This document shows positions 51,011 through 58,518 of a stretch of DNA of 64,000 nucleotides, in pieces. The DNA is from Salinarchaeum laminariae (GTDB lineage Archaea; Halobacteriota; Halobacteria; Halobacteriales; Salinarchaeaceae): NCBI RefSeq assembly GCF_023204835.1, contig NZ_CP096270.1, positions 2,868,907-2,932,906 on the forward strand, in the 5' to 3' direction. Each line of letters starts with the position of its first letter. Positions within the stretch are counted from its first letter, which is position 1. The notes beneath the pieces are model-generated. The model ran no database searches and was not told the origin of the DNA. It saw only the letters and a program-made list of their open reading frames with translations. Made by a program: the position numbers and the translations under genes.

Positions 51011-51639
51011 TGGCGAACGCATCACCCTCCGTCCAGCCTTCGGGCGCAGGACACACCGCCCATCGGTTTTTCGTCGTGCAGGAGCTGCTGGGCACGCCTG
51101 ACCTCGCGCGCTTCTACACCGATCTCTTGATCAACTCCCCGACGACGGTCACGGCCGCACGTGAACGCCAGGGATTCTCCAAGAGCACTGGCTACAAGTA
51201 CGCGAACACGCTCGCCGAACTGGGTATCGCCGAGAAACTGGACGAGTACGATGACGGCGCGTCACTCTGGCGTGCCGACCCCGTGAGCGGTGACTGGACG
51301 GACGAAACAACCCTCGAACTTGGCCCTGGCATCATCGCGGTGTATGGCGCGACGAGCGTGGACGAGGATCTCGAACTGTTCGTTGACCGCCATGGGAAGG
51401 CCGCGCTCGCACCAGCGGTCATGGCCACGCTCGCGTACCTGCAGGATGAGACGACGCGTCGCGGCGTCGCGGACGAACTCGGTATCCCTGCGGTGGAGGC
51501 CATCGCGGTCACCCAGGCAATCGAGCGGATCATCGCCGTGGTGAAGGACCACGACCCGACGCTCAGCGACAGCACGTTCGAGGTGGAGGTGCACGACCGC
51601 GCAATCGAGCAGGGACCATACCAGCGAGCCGATGCGTGA
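51010..51639 (+). CDS. DUF7437-like winged-helix regulator
   Basis: A 209-aa haloarchaeal protein. Winged-helix part: ELLGTPDLARFYTDLLINSPTTVTAARERQGFSKSTGYKYANTLAELGIAEKLDEYDDGASLWRADP. Then come a short beta segment and a helical domain (GKAALAPAVMATLAYLQDETTRRGVADELGIPAVEAIAVTQAIERIIAVV), matching the DUF7437 type. Such proteins usually sit upstream of a PIN-like partner. The next ORF, 51632 onwards, overlaps its stop and is frameshifted. A palindrome covers its promoter and start. Confidence 0.75.
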   Translation: MANASPSVQPSGAGHTAHRFFVVQELLGTPDLARFYTDLLINSPTTVTAARERQGFSKSTGYKYANTLAELGIAEKLDEYDDGASLWRADPVSGDWTDETTLELGPGIIAVYGATSVDEDLELFVDRHGKAALAPAVMATLAYLQDETTRRGVADELGIPAVEAIAVTQAIERIIAVVKDHDPTLSDSTFEVEVHDRAIEQGPYQRADA

Positions 51640-51850
51640 GGAGCTTCCATCGCCGTACCCGACAGCTTCGTTGTCAATACGAGGGATGATTACCCGCGTG
51701 CAGCACACGCCATTCTGGTTACAGAGACGAACGAATACCTCAGACGGTACCGTGAAGGTTCAGAGCAGCTGCCAGCCCACCGCAACGGGATCAACTGGCG
51801 AACGGACCGGTCGGCCGGTCTCCATTCGCCGCGGTTTCACGCCAACGGGG
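51632..51850 (+). pseudogene. frameshifted PIN-like partner of the DUF7437 regulator
   Basis: An ATG at 51632 overlaps the regulator stop, and the peptide starts MREELPSPYP. One base later (near 51658) the protein-like sense passes to another frame: DSFVVNTRDDYPRAAHAILV and then TNEYLRRYREGSEQLPAHRN. The pattern fits the N-terminal half of a toxin partner broken by a 1-base change; the rest is overwritten by the convergent gene end. The PIN identity is only suggested by position. Confidence 0.35.
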
Positions 51851-52853
51851 AAATGATCGAGAGATCCCGCTCGATCAGCGACTCGATCTTCGGACTCCGA
51901 CAATCCACCCTGAGCTGTTCGTGCTGCCAGGCCCTGCCTCCCTTCCCTTGCCAGACGCCGTAGAGCGTCACTTTCGGCAGTTCCAACACGCCGAACAGCA
52001 CCGTGAGCACGTACAGCGTGTTCTGGATCGCTTCCCAGGAGGCCTCGGTCTTCCGCGGGATCGATTGTGGGATCTCGACGCGTTGGGCAAGCACGCGGTG
52101 GGACCGGGCGCGCTCGATGAAATCCCGATCGTTGCTGAACAGCAGAACGTCCTTCCGGTTGTCATCCTGGTACGCATCATACCCTTGAACGATCTCCTCG
52201 TCACCACGCTCTGTGACGACCTCGTCGGCGTACCGGTGATCACGGATTAATCGATAGTAGTTCTCCCCGAGGCGGCCTTCACGGCGTGACCCGGCTGGTT
52301 GGTTCCACAGCGCGCTGAACTCGCTGCCAAACGCGGACTCGATCCGGCCGGTGTCTGAGCGCTTGTGATCCCACTTGAGTTCGTCCCGAACACCGGTCGC
52401 TAACGCGAACCCGTTGACCGTCGCTTCCGGGCCTGGCTCGAGGCCGAGCACGTCTGCGATCCGCCACGGCAGCAAGTTCGTGTCAAACCCGGCAACTACA
52501 GGTGGGTGCCCGGCCGTCAAGTCCGGTGTCCCATTCTGCTCAAGGAACGCCTCGATATCGTTTGCATTCGCCGGAGGAAGCAACCCACCAGCAAGCAGGC
52601 CGCTACAGTACGACCGCGGATCCGGCAGTTCGTCCACGACGCCAGACCCGTACTCGCGTTCCACAGCCCGACACGCGTTCACGTACGCATCACGATCCAT
52701 GGAGAACCGGACCGTCGACGCATCAGGCTCATCGAGATCAACCCGGAGGAGGTCGCCGACTTCGTCGCTCGGATGACGGACAATGAAGCGGGCGTCGCCG
52801 CTGTCGTACAACGCGTTCAACAGAACCGTGAGTTGCGGGCGTGGGAGCTCCAT
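51837..52853 (-). CDS. PIN-domain nuclease, predicted effector of CARF partner
   Basis: A 338-aa protein. The N-terminal 115 residues have no known motif. The PIN fold follows with all acidic sites visible: D124 in VVAGFDTNLLPWRI, E158 in ATGVRDELKWDH, D218 (with E219 and D226) in ERGDEEIVQGYDAYQ, and D242/D244 in LLFSNDRDFIERAR. The C-terminus is hydrophobic then basic (LPKVTLYGVWQGKGGRAW) and may contact the partner. The ATG overlaps the CARF gene stop (TGATG), so both are made together. I infer a metal-dependent RNase switched on by the CARF protein. Confidence 0.7.
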   Translation of the reverse strand: MELPRPQLTVLLNALYDSGDARFIVRHPSDEVGDLLRVDLDEPDASTVRFSMDRDAYVNACRAVEREYGSGVVDELPDPRSYCSGLLAGGLLPPANANDIEAFLEQNGTPDLTAGHPPVVAGFDTNLLPWRIADVLGLEPGPEATVNGFALATGVRDELKWDHKRSDTGRIESAFGSEFSALWNQPAGSRREGRLGENYYRLIRDHRYADEVVTERGDEEIVQGYDAYQDDNRKDVLLFSNDRDFIERARSHRVLAQRVEIPQSIPRKTEASWEAIQNTLYVLTVLFGVLELPKVTLYGVWQGKGGRAWQHEQLRVDCRSPKIESLIERDLSIISPLA

Positions 52854-53326
52854 CAGTACCCCTCCGTGAAATCGTACAGGTGCAGCCCTGTCCGTGGAAT
52901 CTCAGGGTAGAACTGCCCGAAGTAGTCCGTCGAAGAGATGTATAAGTAGTACACGTGATCGGCGCCGTACCGCATCCCGGTCGCGAACGCGATCGCCGAC
53001 ATGAATTTCCGGCCCGGCGTGATGTCGACAGCAACCTCATTCCCCTCACTGTCAGCGGCTTCAATCGCGGACTGCACGTGGTCACGGATCTGCCCGAACT
53101 CAGTTTCAACGTCAACACTCGTCCGGTGAATCTCCGGTTCCGGCCCGCCGTACGCCTGGACGACTCGGTCGGCGTACTCCATTGCCTCGTCGACTTCAGC
53201 CTCAACGCTCGGAAGGGAGAGCACGTGAATTTCCTCGGGAACGAACCCTTGGTCACACGCAGCGGTGAGACTGTTGACCATCGCCTCCACGTTCGTACTG
53301 GCGGTGGTCACCCAGGATTGAGCCAT
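52853..53326 (-). CDS. stand-alone CARF-like ligand-sensor protein
   Basis: A 157-aa Rossmann-like protein. The CARF signature is visible: an N-terminal strand and Ser/Thr-rich loop (WVTTASTNVEAMVNSL, residues 5-20), a second strand EEIHVLSLPS, and the hallmark VDITPGRKFMSAIAFATGMRYGADHVYYLY (D101, T103, G105, K107, M109), equal to the T-G-G-x-K-x-M motif that lines the cyclic-oligoadenylate pocket. It has no fused effector. A TATA-like CGATTAAT (53351-53358, minus strand) is about 27 bp before its ATG. It is first in an operon with a PIN nuclease; no cas genes or CRISPR arrays are in this window. Confidence 0.7.
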   Translation of the reverse strand: MAQSWVTTASTNVEAMVNSLTAACDQGFVPEEIHVLSLPSVEAEVDEAMEYADRVVQAYGGPEPEIHRTSVDVETEFGQIRDHVQSAIEAADSEGNEVAVDITPGRKFMSAIAFATGMRYGADHVYYLYISSTDYFGQFYPEIPRTGLHLYDFTEGY

Positions 53327-53350
53327 GCCTGTACCTGTGGAGCAGCACGC

Positions 53351-53358
53351 ATTAATCG
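53351..53358 (-). promoter_or_regulatory. TATA element of CARF-PIN operon
   Basis: CGATTAAT read on the minus strand, 25-32 bp before ATG 53326, consistent with a leaderless operon mRNA. Confidence 0.5.
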
Positions 53359-53515
53359 TGGTGGAGGAGTTTCCAATGGAAAGCGAGTCTCTGAGGCGAC
53401 GCCGTGATACGGCCGTGCTCGATACCCGAGTTTGCCGTGGCGTCTCATCAGGCAGGAGCAGCAGTCAACCGAAGTGGACACCAGGCTTTTGGCTGGCATC
53501 ACTGTGTAACCCTCC

Positions 53516-53881
53516 ATGGGCAAGGGTGGGGAGCCGACTGAATCCTACGACGGTAGTATCACGGTCCGTATTCTGGACGATGAGACTGGGAAGCGTCTCG
53601 AGCGCTGCTCGTCGTTTGTGGAAGCGATCGAGATTGTGAAGGAGAATCAGTACACCCACGTGGAAACGAAGATCGTTGACCGTGACGGCGATGTCGTGTT
53701 CTCTTCGGTCGACCATGACATCGACACGTGGGAGTCCATCTGGAAACAGGAGAAGCTACGGCAAGGCGTTGACGTCGAAGAGTACGACTGCCCGTACGAC
53801 AACATTTCCTGCTTCGCTGACGACCTCTGCGTCCAGTGCAAGATGGACAAAGTCCAAGACGATATCCGTCAAGTCGAGTGA
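53516..53881 (+). CDS. cysteine-cluster protein, unrecognised
   Basis: A 121-aa acidic protein. The N-terminal half has strands typical of a small alpha/beta domain (YDGSITVRILDDETGKRLERCSSFVEAIEIVKENQYTHVETKIVDRDGD). The C-terminal part carries EYDCPYDNISCFADDLCVQCKMDK, a four-Cys cluster that could bind zinc or Fe-S. It starts 189 bp from the CARF gene, in divergent orientation. It may belong to the same locus, but no functional link can be proved. Confidence 0.6.
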   Translation: MGKGGEPTESYDGSITVRILDDETGKRLERCSSFVEAIEIVKENQYTHVETKIVDRDGDVVFSSVDHDIDTWESIWKQEKLRQGVDVEEYDCPYDNISCFADDLCVQCKMDKVQDDIRQVE

Positions 53882-53931
53882 GGAGTGTTGGTTCGTTCAG
53901 CTATCGTATGATTCCCGGATTTGAGGCAAGT

Positions 53932-53963
53932 GGCCCTATGCACAGGAACCGACACCTAGGGCC
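53932..53963. terminator. possible hairpin between convergent genes
   Basis: GGCCCTA (53932-53938) pairs with TAGGGCC (53957-53963) across an 18-bp loop, in the gap between two convergent genes. There is no T run, so this is a weak terminator candidate. Confidence 0.3.
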
Positions 53964-54009
53964 GTTGCTGCGAACCGATTAGCTTGAGAGACGGAATCCG
54001 ACAGGCTGC

Positions 54010-54906
54010 TTAGGATTCGACTTCGTTCCGCGCGGTTTCGAGGCCGTCTCCAAGGTCGACCAAGTCGTCGTCCTCACCGAGCGTGCAGTAGAGAACGGTT
54101 CGGCCCTGATCGCTTGGCCAGTCGGGATCCTCGTCGAAGAGGAACCTATATTCCTCGTCGTCGATCGTGATCGCGTCAGTGTTTCTGACGACGTCCGGCA
54201 CGTCGTGCTGGATGTCTGCGTGCCCGATGAGGGAGAGGGTGTTGCTGTCCGTCGTCGTTTGGATCGTGACTTTGTGGACGTTGTCTTCGCCTCGTTCCTC
54301 GAGATACGCTCGAAGGAACTCCTCGAGGGATCGGTGCGTTTCGGACTCGTCGAGCAGGCGGTTCACGACATCGTTTAGCGACCCGTCCGGTTCCTCTCCG
54401 GCATCCTGGAGTCGACGGATTGTAGCACTGTCGAGCCAGACGACCAGTGGATTATCCAGACTCTGTTCGCGCTCGGGGAACGACTCGAGTCCCAGGAATT
54501 CTTCAGCCTCGTCGTGCTTGCGTTCTGCACGCTCGTACACTTCTCGAATCTCATTTGGAGTTGGTGAGGAAGCCACGCGGGAGTCCGCGTCTGGCTGGTG
54601 GGTGCCGAATGGACTTGCGTTCACGGCGAGGGTGAAAGCGATGGCGTCATCGGTCAGCCATGTGTGATCGACAGCGGTGTTCTGGAGGACCCACGTTACT
54701 GCTTCGAGGTCTGTAAGTGCGGTCTCCTCTGCGTAGGATTCGATCCTGTCGTTGAGCGAATCGTGCACGCGGTCGAGATACTCCTCAACGTCAGGCCACG
54801 TGGTGTCCGCAGGGAGCGACTCCTCGGCATACCAGTGGTCAGCAGTGTGTTGCAATTGTTCCGCGCTATTCTTTCGTGATTTTGGTACTTTTTGCATTGT
54901 TTTCAC
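54010..54906 (-). CDS. 298-aa protein, unrecognised
   Basis: A soluble acidic protein. The N-terminal 130 residues are helical (TADHWYAEESLPADTTWPDVEEYLDRVHDSLNDRIESYAEETALTDLEAVTWVLQN). A middle segment LDNPLVVWLDSATIRRLQDAGEEPDGSLNDVVNRLLDESE resembles a ribbon-helix-helix DNA-binding unit (strand, helix, S-L-N-D-V-V-N-x-L-L). The C-terminal domain is beta-rich and acidic. It could be a transcription factor with a sensing domain. An in-frame ATG at 54897 is an alternative start. No family recognised. Confidence 0.6.
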   Translation of the reverse strand: MKTMQKVPKSRKNSAEQLQHTADHWYAEESLPADTTWPDVEEYLDRVHDSLNDRIESYAEETALTDLEAVTWVLQNTAVDHTWLTDDAIAFTLAVNASPFGTHQPDADSRVASSPTPNEIREVYERAERKHDEAEEFLGLESFPEREQSLDNPLVVWLDSATIRRLQDAGEEPDGSLNDVVNRLLDESETHRSLEEFLRAYLEERGEDNVHKVTIQTTTDSNTLSLIGHADIQHDVPDVVRNTDAITIDDEEYRFLFDEDPDWPSDQGRTVLYCTLGEDDDLVDLGDGLETARNEVES

Positions 54907-55350
54907 TTTTCGTTGAAAGGACGGAACAGAGCCTCACCAAGCCGATTTGGGCGGCGTTGGGACTCGCGTGTCGGTGCAATCCAGATTGATTCACACCGAC
55001 ACTCTATTTCACTGTCACGTCCACGGCAACACACGGTAACCTAGGGTTGGTTATATACTTGTGGGTGGTTTCGTGGTTTTAGCGACAATTCAATATATTT
55101 AATCTCGACATCTGAAATATATCGAGTTTCATGGCCGTATCGCCTTTTTGCTATTCCTCATACATTATGAACAGATCCAATCGAAGACGAGTCTGTCCGA
55201 TTACTGACCAATATCAGGAGAATCTCCGCACCCGCAATCGATCAGAGAGATCCATTGACGGTGGATCCCAAGAATAGAAGACCTCCCTCGCCCCACGGTT
55301 GCTCCCGCCACAATCTCCAAGTACCTCCCCGGAGACTTCATGTCCACCCG
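54907..55350. other. A+T-rich intergenic region upstream of addB
   Basis: About 440 bp, much richer in A+T than the window (for example AATATATTTAATC near 55090 and GAAATATATCGAG near 55113). It probably contains the promoter of the addBA operon with a long leader. A 48-codon frame at 55131-55277 exists but is not convincing. The change in composition also fits a recent insertion boundary. Confidence 0.4.
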
Positions 55351-58300
55351 ATGGTCGAGGGATCCATTTGCTATAGTCCGTCTTTCACCACGCTGCGAAA
55401 CCACGCCTTCGACTGGCTCGACACGAACACTTCGAAAACACCAGAAAGCGCGTACTTTCTCGAGTCGAACGCGCATCAACGCGACGCGATCGCCGACGCG
55501 TGGCGCGGCGAGCACGACGCCCTTCGCCTCACCGTCACCGGAATCGCCGACTTCGCCGTCGACATCCACGAGCAACTCCACGGACCGTACCCTGGCCTCG
55601 AAACGCTCGAACGACGACGCACGATCGAACAGGCACTCCGTCGACTCAACGACACCGGCGCTCTCACCGACGCCCAGCAGTACACGCCGTCGATCTCGGA
55701 ACTATTCCGCGAGCTCGAAGCAGACGGCGTTCATGACGTTTCAGAACTCACAGCACGGCTTGAGGATACCGACTGCACCGACCACCAGCGCACCGTCCTG
55801 ACCGAAGCATTCGACGGGTACGTCGAACTCCGAGAACGAATCGCGCACCCCGAGGTCACGACACGGAACGAAAAGCTAGAAACCGTCGCACACACCGATC
55901 GCTCCCTTCGAGACGCACTCCCGCATCTCGATGCGATCGTCATCTCCAACCTCGAGAACCCCTCGATGACCGAACTTGCCGTTCTCGAACGGGTAGCCGA
56001 GGAGTTCCCAGTCCTCGTCCTCGTCCCAACGCCCACGCCCGAAACCCCGACCAACGGGGTTAGCACGGCGCTGGAGGATTGCATCACCGAGCTTCGAGCC
56101 CTCGGCTTCGACGAAACCTGCATCCCACCAGCCGGGGACCTGCCGCTTCGAGACGTGGCGACGAGCCTCTACCAGCCCGTCGACACGCCGGACACCCCGA
56201 CATCGGAACTGTCCTGGCACAAAGCCCCCACTCCAGACCGGGAAATTCGGCACGTCGCCCGTCGCCTCCGGACACGCCTCGCCGACGACGAGTGCGACCC
56301 GGACGATCTGCTCGTGCTCGCCCCGGGGCTGCTGTCCTACCGTGATGGAATCGCGGACGTGTTCGACGCGTACGGCGTCGACCACGCGTACAACGTCAGT
56401 ATCCTGTTGGAACGCACGTACGCAGGGCGCGCCGTGCTCGACATAGTCGAGTGCTGTGAGCACCCGCGAGCCGACAGGATCGCCGGACTCGTCAGCAATC
56501 CGCTCGTCGACATTCCCGGGACCGACCCGGTCGAACTCGCCGACGTGCAACGCCGCCTGTACACGACCAGCATCGATGCGTACATCGAGGAACTGGACGC
56601 GTCAACGAGCGGGATCGAGCAGTTCCTCGATCAGATCATGGCCGTCAGGCAAGCCGATGCGAACACGGTCGTCCCGGCCGTCCTGGACTTACTCCAGTAC
56701 ATCGGCCTCTCTGACGCCGTTGACACGCTGGACGCTTCAGGCGACATCAACGCCGGGTACGAAGCCCGCGCATACTCCAGAGTCGACGCGATTCTCGACT
56801 CCGTCCAGACCGTGTGCGAGGAATTCGACCCGGAGGAACCACTCGCGGAAGTCGGCACCGCGCTCGAAGGCGTCCGTATCGCGTCGCCAACGCAAGTGAC
56901 AGATGGGCGCGTCGAAATCATCGGGCTCCAAGACGCCCCGATGGCCGACTTCGACGAACTGTACGTGCTGGGCGCGACTGCCGAGCATCTTTCGGGATCC
57001 GAAACGCGGCCGCGGTACTTCCAGGAACTCGGGGAGGCACTCGACGTGTTCGAACGCCACGCGAAGCGGGACATCGACCGGTACCGGTTCGGGACGCTGC
57101 TGGCCAACGCCCAACGCGTCCACATCACGACGCCGGAAGCGACGATCGATGATGACCCGTTGCTCATCTCACCGTTCGTTAACGAGCTTGCTCGCGTCAC
57201 CGGCCTCGAACCAACCGGGACGATTCAGGATGAGCCTCGCGGCGCCAGGGAAGACCTGCAACGCGCCATGGCCGGCGCCGACCCCAGCACCCTCGAGACA
57301 TCGCTCGCCACAGCCCGCGAGAACGGGCACGTCACTGAGGGCCACGTTCGAGCGGCAACGCGCGGCGCCGGGTGCGGTGCGAATCGCGGCGTGTCCGACC
57401 TGACCGAGCACGACGGGCAACTCGAAACGGAGACCCTCGAATCGCTGGGAGACAAGCTGACGAGTGCGCCGTACAGTTACAGTCGCCTCACGAAGTACGC
57501 CAAATGCGGGTTCAAATACTTGCTCAGCACCGGGTGGGGCCTCGACGAAGAGGACGACATCGAACCCGGCATGGACCCGTTGACCCTGGGATCGATCGTT
57601 CACGACACCGTCGAAGCGTTCTACCGCGACCTGCAATCCGAACCAGGTGACCCGATCAACCTCACCGAGCACGACCGCGACGAGCTTGAACGACGCCTCC
57701 TCACCGCGGCACGAACCGCCGTCAACGACGAGGACGTTGCGCTGCACGACGTGTTCGGCGAGAAAACCATGCACGCACTGTTCGCCGGACTCGCCTCCCC
57801 GGCCGAAAACGAGTACTACGGCCCGCCGGGCGGCGCCGAGTACGGCGACCCGGACGGCACGTTCGCCACATTCCTCGACGAAGAGTACGACCTCGCCGGC
57901 GACGGCCACCGACCCCTGTACTTCGAAGCAGACATCGGCGACGGAGACGGCGTCGACCTCCCGGACGGCCGCACACTCCCAGCTGCCGGGCGCATCGACC
58001 GCGTCGACGCCACACCGGACGGCCTCACCGTGTTCGACTACAAAGCCTCCAGCGTACACGGCGCACGGCGCCGCGAGAACCAGGCGCGCGATGGCGTCGA
58101 CTTCCAACTCCCCATCTACTCACTCGGTGCCCGCGCACTCACCGACGACGACCTCGACCCGACCGACGTCGCCGCACGGTACTACATCATCAACGACAAC
58201 CCGCAAGTCAAGCCACGACGAAGCCTCGCCGACCGATTCGACGACATCGACTACGACGCGTTCCTCACCGACGTGATCCCCGACCGACTCAACACCGCAG

Positions 58301-58518
58301 TCAACGCAATCGAGAACGGCGCATTCCACCCAGCCGTCGTCGGCGACGACACCGCGCAATGCTCCTACTGCGAGTTCAGCGACATCTGCGACGTCCGACA
58401 CCACCGACGATACGACGTGATCGACCACATCGGCGACGCCGGACACCACGCGTACGTCCCGGCCGGTGCCAGCGGCGACGACCTCGAAGACCTCATCGGA
58501 GGGAGCGCCGATGAGTAA
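55351..58518 (+). CDS. addB: AddB-like helicase-nuclease subunit
   Basis: A 1055-aa subunit of an AddAB-type DNA end-resection enzyme. The N-terminal and central parts are helicase-like without a Walker A that I can see (as often in AddB-like partners). The C-terminal PD-(D/E)XK nuclease has KAKC-type first cysteine YAKCGFKYLL (about 720), LGSIVHDTVEAFYRDL (His), GLTVFDYKASS (D-x-K, about 895), and the iron-staple cysteines CSYCEFSDIC (about 1004-1013). Start ATG 55351 is preferred. It overlaps addA by 8 bp. Confidence 0.8.
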   Translation: MVEGSICYSPSFTTLRNHAFDWLDTNTSKTPESAYFLESNAHQRDAIADAWRGEHDALRLTVTGIADFAVDIHEQLHGPYPGLETLERRRTIEQALRRLNDTGALTDAQQYTPSISELFRELEADGVHDVSELTARLEDTDCTDHQRTVLTEAFDGYVELRERIAHPEVTTRNEKLETVAHTDRSLRDALPHLDAIVISNLENPSMTELAVLERVAEEFPVLVLVPTPTPETPTNGVSTALEDCITELRALGFDETCIPPAGDLPLRDVATSLYQPVDTPDTPTSELSWHKAPTPDREIRHVARRLRTRLADDECDPDDLLVLAPGLLSYRDGIADVFDAYGVDHAYNVSILLERTYAGRAVLDIVECCEHPRADRIAGLVSNPLVDIPGTDPVELADVQRRLYTTSIDAYIEELDASTSGIEQFLDQIMAVRQADANTVVPAVLDLLQYIGLSDAVDTLDASGDINAGYEARAYSRVDAILDSVQTVCEEFDPEEPLAEVGTALEGVRIASPTQVTDGRVEIIGLQDAPMADFDELYVLGATAEHLSGSETRPRYFQELGEALDVFERHAKRDIDRYRFGTLLANAQRVHITTPEATIDDDPLLISPFVNELARVTGLEPTGTIQDEPRGAREDLQRAMAGADPSTLETSLATARENGHVTEGHVRAATRGAGCGANRGVSDLTEHDGQLETETLESLGDKLTSAPYSYSRLTKYAKCGFKYLLSTGWGLDEEDDIEPGMDPLTLGSIVHDTVEAFYRDLQSEPGDPINLTEHDRDELERRLLTAARTAVNDEDVALHDVFGEKTMHALFAGLASPAENEYYGPPGGAEYGDPDGTFATFLDEEYDLAGDGHRPLYFEADIGDGDGVDLPDGRTLPAAGRIDRVDATPDGLTVFDYKASSVHGARRRENQARDGVDFQLPIYSLGARALTDDDLDPTDVAARYYIINDNPQVKPRRSLADRFDDIDYDAFLTDVIPDRLNTAVNAIENGAFHPAVVGDDTAQCSYCEFSDICDVRHHRRYDVIDHIGDAGHHAYVPAGASGDDLEDLIGGSADE

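Noticed and set aside
55340..55801. ORF starting MSTRWSRDPF preceded by GGAG
   Set aside because: It is an out-of-frame shadow of addB with Arg/Ser-rich composition; the addB frame carries the conserved sense.
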